64,000 nucleotides of DNA, from NCBI GenBank assembly GCA_903910445.1, contig CAIVZR010000046.1, positions 1 through 64,000 of the forward strand. The letters are read 5' to 3'. Below are positions 35,095 to 44,500 of this stretch, piece by piece. The notes below the pieces were generated by a model, which was not told the DNA's origin, did not search any database, and was given only the letters and a program-made list of their open reading frames with translations. Position numbers and translations under genes: made by a program. The number at the start of each line of letters is the position of its first letter. Within the stretch, counting starts at the first letter, position 1. This DNA comes from an uncultured Bacteroidota bacterium. Lineage in GTDB: Bacteria; Bacteroidota; Bacteroidia; UKL13-3.

Positions 35095-35577
35095 ATGAGT
35101 ACACCAACCAACCTTCGCCCCACCTGGGATGAATATTTTATAGAAGTGATGGATGCCATCAGCAAAAGAGCTACCTGCAACCGCGGTAAAAGTGGTTGTG
35201 TGATTGCTCACGACAATCGTATATTAGTGAGCGGCTATGTGGGATCACCAGTGGGGCTGCCCCATTGCGATGATGTTGGGCATTTGATGAAGAAAGTAAT
35301 TCATGATGATGACAGCATCACCGAGCACTGTATGCGCACCGTGCATGCCGAACAAAACGCCATTTGCCAGGCTGCCAAACTGGGAGTTTCGCTGGATGAT
35401 GCAACCCTTTATTGTAGAATGACTCCCTGCCGTACCTGTTGTATGATGATTATAAATTGTGGTATTAAAAGGGTGGTATGCCAGCGCAAGTATCATGCTG
35501 GAACAGAGAGCGAACAAATGTTTGCCGATGCTGGTGTGAAGATTGAGTTCATAGAAAATGATATCCAGAAGTATTGA
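35095..35577 (+). CDS. dCMP/deoxycytidylate deaminase family protein
   Basis: A 160-residue zinc deaminase. The zinc and catalytic residues are HAEQ (about 83-86, catalytic E) and PCRTCC (about 111-116). GYVGSPVGLPHCDDVGH is the dCMP-deaminase/ComEB insert between them. It should convert dCMP to dUMP and so feed ThyA (encoded 29 kb away), although substrate choice among ComEB-like proteins varies. No partner genes are adjacent. Confidence 0.87.
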   Translation: MSTPTNLRPTWDEYFIEVMDAISKRATCNRGKSGCVIAHDNRILVSGYVGSPVGLPHCDDVGHLMKKVIHDDDSITEHCMRTVHAEQNAICQAAKLGVSLDDATLYCRMTPCRTCCMMIINCGIKRVVCQRKYHAGTESEQMFADAGVKIEFIENDIQKY

Positions 35578-35655
35578 GAAAATAACTCAACCAGCACATA
35601 TTGAATTGCACAAAATCGTTTAGGCATTCCCTCAAGCATTTAGTAATATTGTAAA

Positions 35656-36240
35656 ATGGATTTCGCGCCCATCTTAAAAAATATTTCCAAGCATATCACC
35701 TTGACTCCTGATGAGGCGCAGCGTTTTGTGTCGATGCTGGAATATAAACAGGTGAAGGCACGCAAATTACTTTTGCAAGAGGGGGAAGTGTGCAAGTCCT
35801 CCTATTTTGTTATCAGTGGTTGCCTCCGAGGTTATACCGTTGACAAAAATGGCATTGAGCATGTATTGAATTTTGCACCCGCCGATTGGTGGATTGGCGA
35901 TATATACAGCATCATCACACAGAAGCCGGGGATGCTTAATATTGAAGCCATTGAAGACACCGAATATTTGATTTTATCTATGGCTAATCAAGAAAAGCTC
36001 TATTTAGAAATTCCTAAATTTGAGCGCTTCTTTCGAATCATCATCCAAAATTATTTAGTTGCCAATCAGCAACGGCTAATTGATAGCATGAGTTTAAGTG
36101 CGAGCGAACGATATCTGAATTTCTGCAAGGTGTACCCATCCTTGATTAATCGATTGCCTCAAAAGCAAATCGCCGCGTATCTTGGAGTGACACCCGAGTT
36201 TTTGAGCAAGCTAAAAAGCAAATTGAATAAGAAGCCCTAA
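35656..36240 (+). CDS. Crp/Fnr-family transcription regulator
   Basis: A 194-residue protein. The N-terminal cyclic-nucleotide-binding barrel (about residues 20-120) includes LLLQEGEVCKSSYFVISGCLRGY. A dimerisation helix and a C-terminal winged helix follow (LPQKQIAAYLGVTPEFLSKLKSKL, about 168-191). The phosphate-binding arginine region of true CRP is not obvious, so the ligand is unknown; this subgroup is abundant in Bacteroidota. It precedes pirin and YceI genes on the same strand; pirin has its own promoter, so the Crp protein could be their regulator. Confidence 0.85.
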   Translation: MDFAPILKNISKHITLTPDEAQRFVSMLEYKQVKARKLLLQEGEVCKSSYFVISGCLRGYTVDKNGIEHVLNFAPADWWIGDIYSIITQKPGMLNIEAIEDTEYLILSMANQEKLYLEIPKFERFFRIIIQNYLVANQQRLIDSMSLSASERYLNFCKVYPSLINRLPQKQIAAYLGVTPEFLSKLKSKLNKKP

Positions 36241-36347
36241 AATAAAGAGTTTCATGCGCTATCATTTGGTATAGCTTCTATCTTAAATATCACCCCCTCG
36301 ACCCCATTTCTTAATCTAGGTTATTGGAACAGCCTCGCCAATGGAGC

Positions 36348-36355
36348 TACCTTTG
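36348..36355 (+). promoter_or_regulatory. -7 promoter box of the pirin gene
   Basis: TACCTTTG with a TTG element 21 nt upstream (36324-36326); the pirin ATG follows 24 nt later. Confidence 0.6.
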
Positions 36356-36379
36356 TGCTCATAAATTATTCAAATTAAA

Positions 36380-37096
36380 ATGTCACAATCTGTAATCCAT
36401 TTGGCTGCGAGCCGCGGAGAAGCCAATCACGGTTGGCTGCACAGCTGGCATTCGTTCAGTTTTGCCAATTACTTCAATCCCGACCGCATGCATTTTGGTG
36501 CTTTGCGTGTATTGAATGATGATACGGTGGATGCTGGACAAGGTTTTGGAACGCATCCTCACGATAATATGGAAATCATTTCCATTCCGCTGGAAGGCGA
36601 TTTAGAGCATAAGGACAGCATGAATAATGTGGCTGTGATAAAGAATGGCGATATCCAGGTGATGAGTGCAGGCACTGGAATTTACCATAGTGAATACAAT
36701 AAGAGCCGCGAAAACCGGGTGAAGTTTTTGCAAATCTGGGTTTTCCCAAACAAAAAAAATGTAACCCCTCGATACGATCAAATTACTTTGAATGCGGCCG
36801 ACCGCCACAATAAGTTACAGCAAATTGTATCGCCCAACCCTGAGGATGCAGGCGTTTGGATACATCAGGATGCCTGGTTTCATTTGGGCCAGTTTGATGG
36901 GGGCGTTGAAACAGAATACAAATTTAAAGGAGCGAATCATGGTCTTTACGTTTTTAATTTAAGTGGCAATATTGAAGTATCGGGACAGCAGCTTTTTACC
37001 CGCGATGGCTATGGAATATGGGATACCCCATCGGTAACCATCAAGGCCATTGTTCCCAGTGAGTTTTTACTTATGGAAGTATCCATGAATATTTAA
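36380..37096 (+). CDS. Pirin family protein
   Basis: A 238-residue bicupin. The N-terminal cupin carries the pirin metal site: FGTHPHDNMEIISIPLEGDLEHKDS and, about 40 residues later, MSAGTGIYHSEYN. The second cupin is degenerate, as usual. Bacterial pirins of this type (YhhW-like) can act as quercetinases; the natural substrate is unknown. It is followed 36 bp later by a YceI gene, and a Crp-type regulator lies upstream, an arrangement often tied to stress or redox responses. Confidence 0.9.
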   Translation: MSQSVIHLAASRGEANHGWLHSWHSFSFANYFNPDRMHFGALRVLNDDTVDAGQGFGTHPHDNMEIISIPLEGDLEHKDSMNNVAVIKNGDIQVMSAGTGIYHSEYNKSRENRVKFLQIWVFPNKKNVTPRYDQITLNAADRHNKLQQIVSPNPEDAGVWIHQDAWFHLGQFDGGVETEYKFKGANHGLYVFNLSGNIEVSGQQLFTRDGYGIWDTPSVTIKAIVPSEFLLMEVSMNI

Positions 37097-37132
37097 TCAA
37101 AATTTAATTTTATCTATAATCAATTTTCAAAT

Positions 37133-37681
37133 ATGACAACAACCAAATGGGCACTCGACCCAACACACAGCGAAATCCAATTCAAAGTAAAACACTTGAT
37201 GATTACCAATGTAACAGGTAGCTTCAAGCAATTCAATGCAGCAGTTGAAACAGAAGGTGATGATTTCACCACTGCTAAAATTTCATTCGACGCAGCAACT
37301 GCTTCAGTGGATACCAATAACGAACAACGCGACGGACATTTGAAGAGCGCTGATTTTTTCGATAGCGAAAATCATGCAAACATCTCTTTTGTATCGACCA
37401 GCTTCGTGAAGAAAGACAATGATGGAAACTTTACCTTGAATGGAAATTTAACCATTAAAAATGTTACCAAACCAGTGGCATTAAATGTAGAATTTGCAGG
37501 AATGGAAAAAGATCCTTGGGGAAATGCAAAAGCAGGATTCTCATTGAACGGAAAAATCAATCGTAAAGACTGGGAATTAAACTGGAATGCTGCTTTAGAA
37601 AGTGGTGGCTTACTGGTAAGCGATGAAGTACGTTTAAGTGCTGAAATCCAGGTGGTGAAGCAAGTTGAGGCTACCGCGTAA
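37133..37681 (+). CDS. YceI-family lipid-binding protein
   Basis: A 182-residue lipocalin-like barrel. It starts with TKWALDPTHSEIQFKVKHLMI, and contains the family signatures VDTNNEQRDGHLKSADFFDSENH and GFSLNGKINRKDWELNW. YceI proteins bind polyprenoid or fatty chains. There is no signal peptide, so this one is cytoplasmic, like other short Bacteroidota members beside pirin genes. Probably co-transcribed with pirin (36-bp gap). Confidence 0.9.
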   Translation: MTTTKWALDPTHSEIQFKVKHLMITNVTGSFKQFNAAVETEGDDFTTAKISFDAATASVDTNNEQRDGHLKSADFFDSENHANISFVSTSFVKKDNDGNFTLNGNLTIKNVTKPVALNVEFAGMEKDPWGNAKAGFSLNGKINRKDWELNWNAALESGGLLVSDEVRLSAEIQVVKQVEATA

Positions 37682-37832
37682 GGCTTGCCAATGCTTAGCA
37701 CCTCGATGTACATAATATAAAATATGAGGTAAAAAGTGTTTAGAGGAGAATGGGTGTCGAAACAAATTTCAATTTGTTCCGGCACCCTTCTTTATTTTAA
37801 GGGATGGCATTTTTTATAATCTATTTCTTGTT

Positions 37833-37840
37833 TATATTTG
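37833..37840 (+). promoter_or_regulatory. -7 promoter box of the DUF1801 gene
   Basis: TATATTTG fits TAnnTTTG. A transcript from about 37846 must use the ATG at 37855, not the upstream ATG at 37804. Confidence 0.6.
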
Positions 37841-37854
37841 AGTATAATTTACCC

Positions 37855-38319
37855 ATGCAAAGTAAAGCCACCGATATTGAAACTTATTTAAAAGAACTAC
37901 CTCCCGAGCGTGTAGTATCGTTTAACCAATTGCGTGAAACCATTTGCAAGAATCTGCCAAAAGGATTTAAGGAGGAGATGAGTTACGGCATGATTGGGTA
38001 TGTGGTGCCACATGAAATTTTCCCTGCGGGCTATCATGTCAATCCAAAAACACCATTACCCTTTGTAAATATTGCTTCACAAAAAAATTTCATTGCCTTT
38101 CATCATATGGGATTATATGGCAGTAAAAAGCTACTCGACTGGTTCGTTGGCGAATACCCAAAGCACTCGAAAACCAAACTGGATATGGGAAAAGCCTGTG
38201 TTCGATTTAAGAAACCTAAACATATCCCATTTGAACTCATTGGCGAACTCATGAGAAAAGTTTCTGTAGATGAATATGTTTCCAATTATTTGCAATTGCT
38301 GAAGGGAAGCAAGAAATAG
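37855..38319 (+). CDS. DUF1801 protein
   Basis: A 154-residue protein with the DUF1801 (YdhG-like) layout: an N-terminal helix pair (ATDIETYLKELPPERVVSFNQLRETI), EEMSYGMIGYVVP, NIASQKNFIAFHHMGLYG and a C-terminal FKKPKHIPFELIGELM. Distant relatives are frataxin-like iron-binding proteins, but no function is assigned to this branch. Start from the promoter at 37833 and family alignment. Confidence 0.8.
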   Translation: MQSKATDIETYLKELPPERVVSFNQLRETICKNLPKGFKEEMSYGMIGYVVPHEIFPAGYHVNPKTPLPFVNIASQKNFIAFHHMGLYGSKKLLDWFVGEYPKHSKTKLDMGKACVRFKKPKHIPFELIGELMRKVSVDEYVSNYLQLLKGSKK

Positions 38320-38672
38320 TTGAGCCCAAGAAATTCCACCTTATTAGTTTGAGCAATTCATAACCTATCGTTTGTTGCAGCTTTTTAATTTCTCATAATT
38401 ATTTGTTTTGATGAATTGGGTAAGCACCATATATTATCTATGAAGTATTACGGTTCATCGAAAGATAAAAATTAATTACTAAATCCAATAAATCATTACT
38501 ATTTTTTTTAAAATCGACAATAATCACGGATTTAAAATCTTATTCCTTTTGGAGTTTAAATTCAGATAAATGAATTTAATACCTGAATATTCATTTACCC
38601 CTAAAACATAACTAATTGAGGTTATGAACCATAGGTAATTAAAATATTTTTCCTTTGCTAGTTATTTTTGTT

Positions 38673-38680
38673 TACATTTG
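38673..38680 (+). promoter_or_regulatory. -7 promoter box for the 38.9-45.6 kb gene pair
   Basis: TACATTTG fits TAnnTTTG, with TTTG 15 nt upstream. It is the only such box in the 600-bp gap before the large T9SS genes. Confidence 0.5.
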
Positions 38681-38792
38681 ATATTAATGAATTGAATATT
38701 AAATCCAGAAAAAAACTAAATTAAAACTATATGATTAAAAATTAACAGAAAGCCAAGTTCTTAAACTTTACAATTAATAAAGACGCTTCAAA

Positions 38793-38900
38793 ATGAGCCG
38801 TGCAATTGATAGCAAAGGCATCTCTCTTTATAATTGGGCTTCAGCAGACAGACAGCCTTTGATTAATTTAATTCAAAATTTTATTAACGTAAACGAATAA
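38793..38900 (+). CDS. Possible 35-residue leader peptide gene
   Basis: An ATG-to-TAA frame between the promoter and the next gene (stop 16 bp before its ATG) encodes a balanced soluble sequence starting MSRAIDSKGISLYNWA. It is not low-complexity, unlike the surrounding AT-rich DNA. No family, ribosome-binding signal or conservation is available, so it may be chance. Confidence 0.2.
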   Translation: MSRAIDSKGISLYNWASADRQPLINLIQNFINVNE

Positions 38901-38916
38901 AAAAATTAAGTCAATC

Positions 38917-41529
38917 ATGAATCATTTATTTAAAATCGTAAATTTACTTTTAGGAGGTAAATATTTATCGTTAAACAAAGGCAAATTTAATTTCAAATTG
39001 TTTTTGCTTATTTTCCTTTTTAGTATTATAAGCAAGTTGCAAATGGCGCAATGTACTTTTAGTTTGCCACCGGTCGTGTGTAAAACGGCGTTGTTAAACC
39101 TGATGGCATACGCAGGACCACAACCAGGAACTTTTACTGGAATAGGAGTTGTAAATTTACTAGGAACATATTACTTTGATGCCGCTACGGCAACTCCTGG
39201 TGGGCCTTACACAATTACTTATTCTTTTACTTTTCCATATTCATGTTCTACGTCATCAAATATTAGAGTTGTAAATAATTTGTCAATAACACCTCTTGGA
39301 AGTGGAAGCCCACTAAAATACACAATGACAAGTGGCACTTCAATTAATCTATCAGTCTTAGACGCCACTGACCACTCCAATTTTCATTGGTATGAAAACG
39401 GCTTCGAAGTCGGTACCGGTAGTACTTTGTTTAGTGTGCAAAGGATGGGTACTTTTACTTGTATTGCTGACGGTCCTTGTGGCACACCGGAAAAGGCTGA
39501 ACTAGAAGTTGTCTGTGATTGTAGTGCAGGGAATAATACATATGCACTTGGACATACATTTACTAGTGGCAAAACTACATTATCAGGTATAGGAGGTCCT
39601 CATACTACCACAGATTATGTTCTCGGAGGTGTTATAACCGTTCAGAAAGGGGCAGAGCTCGAAATATCTAATGCAAATATAGATATGAAACCAGGAACCA
39701 TAATATTGTTGGAGAATGGAGACGGAACTACTAACGGAGGGAAACTCTCTCTTGATAATGGCACATGTAGATTAAGAGGTTGTGATAAATGGCAGGGGGT
39801 TATTGTGGAAGGAAATGCAGGTTATGCCAGATCAACCAACCGTCATGGTAAATTCCTTAGTGCTGCAGACTTTTGCTACATTAGTGATGCGTATATAGGA
39901 GTATATTCTTCGACAGGTGGAGAAATAGAAATAATGATGACTACGTTTTCAAATAATAATACATCAATTGCGCTGATGGATTACACATCCTATGATTATC
40001 ATCCGGTACTTCACGATAATATATTTTACGGATTAAATATGCATGACAACTTTGCAAGCCAAATGAGTTTGAATAGCAGGTATTCCACGTTTACAGGAAG
40101 CGGAAAAAGAAGTTCTTTCAATCAAATGATATATCTTGAAGATGCAAAAGATTTTGACATACATCTATGTTCATTTGAAGGCAATGACTTTTTAAGTGGC
40201 AATAACTACGTTGCCAATGCAATTGAATTAAGCGATATGAATAATGTATATCTTAGTGATGTTACTTTTACTGGTTTTTTAAATTCCGGTATTTATACAC
40301 GTACTCTCACAAATGTAAAAACGGGCTCTGCTATATATTCACAGGGGGTAAACTATGTATTCAACAATTACTCGTTCGATGCGAATGTCAATTTAGACAA
40401 GGCTATTGATCTGGATGATGTTCATGATATAATATTAGGTGTGGCTCCTCAACCAACTCCCTATGAAGCAAACCGATTCTTGGGGATAATGAATTATGGA
40501 GTCTATGTTACGGGTGGATCTTCAGGTATTTACCAGTACGAGAATCTTTTTAATGTAAACAATGTCGGATCAACATCAGGTCTTGGAAGCACAATAGGTA
40601 CTGCTCTTTATTATAATAATTGTACTAATCTTGAAATTGATGGAAGTTGGATGGCTAATATTGGTATTGGTGGTTATTTTCAAGATATTAGTTCTGGTGG
40701 TAATATTCACAATAATCAAATATATGGTGCTAATTATGGATTTCATTTTAAGGATTGTGATGATATAACTATTCAAGGAAATACATTTGACGGGACTTCA
40801 AATTATGCAATGCAATTTTATGGGCTTGGAGGAACAAAAAGTTACATTGATGATAATAGGTTTATAAATGCGACAAGTGGATACGGCTTAATTATAAGCC
40901 CTGTGCAGGACCCGATTGGAACAGGAAGTTCATCAAATGATAATTCCACAGCGATGAGCATAGATATCACATGCAATCTTTTTCAAAATAATGCTTACGG
41001 GATTATTGGGAGTGGAGATATAAATACCCAAGGAAATGGAGCGTATACAAATGGCAATAAATTTGATGGTAATTCATCTTGGGATCTTTGTTGGATGGAT
41101 TTTGACTTAACGAAGTTTGATTGGTACAAATCAGGAGCTCCTACAGCAGACCCAACCGTCACATCAGGTTCTTTGACTTTAAATGGAAGTTCGATTTCAT
41201 CTCCCTCTAATTATAACTCTGTGAATGGAAAAACTAATCCTGCATGCTTCTACAATTTTTTGATGGCCTTTCCAAATAAGAAGATTGAACCTAATACGAA
41301 TCGACCCAAGATTTCAAATACAATGGTAAGCGATGAATTAAGAATTAATTCTGCAGAAACGAATGTCGAAAATGGACATATAATCTGTTTTGATCAATTA
41401 GGAAGATTGTATAGTTTAGAATTAATTTCTTCAGATAATGGAGTGTATAAATTCAATACTCAAAACCTTGCTTCTGGTATTTACTTTATTTCCATGAATA
41501 ATGTACCTTTGAAATTCTACAAAATTTAA
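38917..41529 (+). CDS. Secreted beta-helix protein, T9SS sorted
   Basis: An 870-residue protein. The hydrophobic segment at about residues 27-45 is a signal peptide with an unusually long n-region, cut near MAQC. Residues about 30-195 form an Ig-like section. From about 220 to 760 there are parallel beta-helix repeats (FDIHLCSFEGNDF, NNVYLSDVTFTGF, DDITIQGNTFDG). The last 65 residues (SDELRINSAETNVENG… to FYKI) resemble a type A T9SS signal. The next gene starts 2 bp after its stop, so the two are one operon. Function unknown; likely surface-exposed. Confidence 0.8.
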   Translation: MNHLFKIVNLLLGGKYLSLNKGKFNFKLFLLIFLFSIISKLQMAQCTFSLPPVVCKTALLNLMAYAGPQPGTFTGIGVVNLLGTYYFDAATATPGGPYTITYSFTFPYSCSTSSNIRVVNNLSITPLGSGSPLKYTMTSGTSINLSVLDATDHSNFHWYENGFEVGTGSTLFSVQRMGTFTCIADGPCGTPEKAELEVVCDCSAGNNTYALGHTFTSGKTTLSGIGGPHTTTDYVLGGVITVQKGAELEISNANIDMKPGTIILLENGDGTTNGGKLSLDNGTCRLRGCDKWQGVIVEGNAGYARSTNRHGKFLSAADFCYISDAYIGVYSSTGGEIEIMMTTFSNNNTSIALMDYTSYDYHPVLHDNIFYGLNMHDNFASQMSLNSRYSTFTGSGKRSSFNQMIYLEDAKDFDIHLCSFEGNDFLSGNNYVANAIELSDMNNVYLSDVTFTGFLNSGIYTRTLTNVKTGSAIYSQGVNYVFNNYSFDANVNLDKAIDLDDVHDIILGVAPQPTPYEANRFLGIMNYGVYVTGGSSGIYQYENLFNVNNVGSTSGLGSTIGTALYYNNCTNLEIDGSWMANIGIGGYFQDISSGGNIHNNQIYGANYGFHFKDCDDITIQGNTFDGTSNYAMQFYGLGGTKSYIDDNRFINATSGYGLIISPVQDPIGTGSSSNDNSTAMSIDITCNLFQNNAYGIIGSGDINTQGNGAYTNGNKFDGNSSWDLCWMDFDLTKFDWYKSGAPTADPTVTSGSLTLNGSSISSPSNYNSVNGKTNPACFYNFLMAFPNKKIEPNTNRPKISNTMVSDELRINSAETNVENGHIICFDQLGRLYSLELISSDNGVYKFNTQNLASGIYFISMNNVPLKFYKI

Positions 41530-41531
41530 TA

Positions 41532-44500
41532 ATGACACGAATATTAATTTTAATATCGTTTCTAATAACTCTTACAACCGCTTATAGTCAAATAGCCGAT
41601 AACTGGGTATTTGGCTATAAATGCGGTTTTAATTTCAGTTCTGGTAACCCCGCATTTTTTCAAAGTGGAATTAATAATAAACGCTGCAATGGTGTTCTTT
41701 ATAATGATACAGAATCATCTGTTTGTTCAAACTCAATTTCCGATTGCAATGGAAATCTATTGTTCTTTACCAATGGACGTTGCGTTTGGAATAAGAACAG
41801 TACACTGATGAACATTTATTGTTTAAACGACACCGATTACAATGATATTTATACTGATACTAAAATATTAAAATTTCCAACAAACGATAGCCTATACTAC
41901 ATTTTTTATTCTACAGGATACTTTGGGTTACGTTATGCGGTAATAAATATAAATGCAGATAGTGGAAGAGGTGATATTTTAAATACACATAATTACATTA
42001 ATAATTATACAGACATCTTTCCACCAGAATTAATTAAACATACAAATGATAGTAATTATTGGCTTGTCTGTAAACCAAATGCTACACAGATATTTTCCTA
42101 TTTAATTACATCGTCGGGCATATCTTTAACCCCAGTAATAAGCAGCGCTGCTGGCACAAATAGTAATTCATTACCACTTAAAGCTTCTTTAAATGGTAAT
42201 TTTCTTTTGTATTTCGACAAAGCAAGTTCAGGTTATCTTGGCTCTGGTTACTGTTGTGATTTTAACCGGTCGACTGGGAGCATTACAAGTATAAAAACAT
42301 TATTTAACGCTAACAATTTTCCGAGCCCGAATTTAATTTTAAGGGCAGTGGAATTTTCACCTAATGATTCTTTTGTATATACAAGTACCTCAGTGAATCC
42401 TCAAAACAATGCAAGGATTACTCAATTTAAAAGATATTTAACTAACCCAGGCAGTTTCCCGATTGACCTTGCATATATTAATAACCAAATGCCAGGAATG
42501 CGATTGGCTCCAGACGGTAAAATTTATTTATCAAATGCCTGGACTAGCATAATATCATGTATTACCCGCCCTGATGAAATTAGTTATGGATGTAACTTTG
42601 TTTCCAACTATATCGATATTTCCCCATTCAAATTAATAGCTGGCTTCCCAAGTGTTTACTTCAAATTACGCCGTCTAAAATTTACATCCAATGCCTTTGT
42701 TCCATCGAGTTGCATTAGCGATAGTGTTTATCTCTTAGTTCAAGGAGACACAACCTTTTTAAATTACCGCTGGTATATTTATAACAGCAACGATAGTATT
42801 ATTGACAGCACAGATATAAAGAACCCTGTACTTTGGCTTGCCAATGGAATATATAAAATAAAACTACGAGCTAAAAACCCGGAATGCTATAACTATACCT
42901 GGTGGACGGATAATATTTATGTACATCGTAATCCAAAACTAATAGCAAACATTGATAGCGAAGCAACATCCTGCTCCCGACATTTTGTAAGAATAAAATA
43001 CCATGCGGTGGCAGATAGCATACAGGTAAACTGGAATGATGGTATTACCAGTTCTTGGATAAAGGCAGATACAGCAGGTTATTTAACCCATTACTATTAC
43101 GATAGTTCTTTTGTATACCCAATAAAAATAAATGTAAAGAACATCAATTGCAATATTGGAATTACTCTCACCGATTCTGTTTCACTTCAACCCATTCCTA
43201 AACCAAAATTTATTGCCAATAACGTCAATAAAACCTTCCCAATTAAAGGTTGTAGCATCCTAAACATAAACCTTATCGATAGCAGCAAAAATGCCGATAG
43301 TACTTGGTATATTGCTAAGAATTCAAGTGGAGCCAATTTTCAATTCAATAATCCTAATTTTCAACTTCAAGATACGGGCTGGTTCGATTTTGTTCAATAC
43401 ACCTCCACAAAAGATGGTTGCATCGACAGCTTCGTAGTGAAAAATGCAGCGTACGTTGCACCAAAGCCAACTATTAAAATACAAGTAGATTCAACTTACA
43501 AAACCTGCATTCAGGATTACCTAAGGCTGAAAATAATTTCATCCTTTAATGATAGCATAATTATTTACTGGGGTGACGGAAAAAGCGATTATTTTATTGG
43601 GGCGTTAAATTCAGCCACGTTAGATACCATAACGCATCATTATACAAGCGCGGGTTCCTATTTTATTAATGCCGCAAGTAATAACCGCTACTGCGCTTCA
43701 CAAGATTCGTTGATACACCTGGTTAGACCACCGTTACAAATTAAAACTTCCAGCGACACCACCATTTGTAAAGGAAGATTTGCAAATCTCTGGATTGTAG
43801 CCTCCGGTGGCGATAGCACCTTTAACTATATTTTGAAAGGTGGAAACATACTTTTTCAAAATAATTCTGGTTTGTTTTTACCCGCCCCAAGCATTAGTAC
43901 CAGCTATTTAATTGGTGCCATAAATGCATGTGCAATGGATACAATATGGAAACAAATAAATGTAACCGTGAGACCCGCCTTAGTGCTTACTGCCCATGAT
44001 ACCACCTTATGCAAAGGTGCCACCGATACTTTAAGAACCGCTGCCTCTGGTGGTGATTCAACAAATTACAATTTCACTTTATTAAAGCTGGGGCAAATAT
44101 TTCAAAGTAATTCTACTGGAGTTTTTGTTTTTAGCACCGATACTACAACAAATTACGCGCTTGTATTATCGGATGGTTGTTCGGTGAATGATACCATAAA
44201 TTTAACTGTTACCATTCGCCCTCCATTAAAACTACTTAAAGTAAAGGATAGCGTGTTATGCAAACCTGGAAGCATAAGCATGCAAGCATTGGGCCTTGGG
44301 GGTGATAGTGCTTCTTACAATTTTAGATTGTATAAGTCGGGACTATTACTTCAAAGCAACCATCATGGTAGGTTTACTTTCTTTAACGACTCAGCCACCG
44401 CATACTCCATCATCCTAAATGATATATGTGGCATTGAGGATACTATCAATTTTAAAGTATTGATGAGTGCTGACTTAAAACTAAAAGTAAACTTTACGGA

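Larger units (their letters stand above)
38320..38916. other. Gene-poor AT-rich stretch with a promoter
   Basis: About 600 bp. It holds a good promoter (TTTG at 38654-38657, TACATTTG at 38673-38680) for the secreted-protein genes downstream, which implies a 5' leader of about 230 nt, and one 35-codon reading frame (38793-38900). No repeat, tRNA or recognisable structured RNA is seen. Confidence 0.5.

Noticed and set aside
35656-37681. Crp regulator, pirin and YceI as a single novel stress system
   Set aside because: Pirin-YceI is a common pair, and pirin has its own promoter separating it from the Crp gene; nothing here goes beyond known gene associations.
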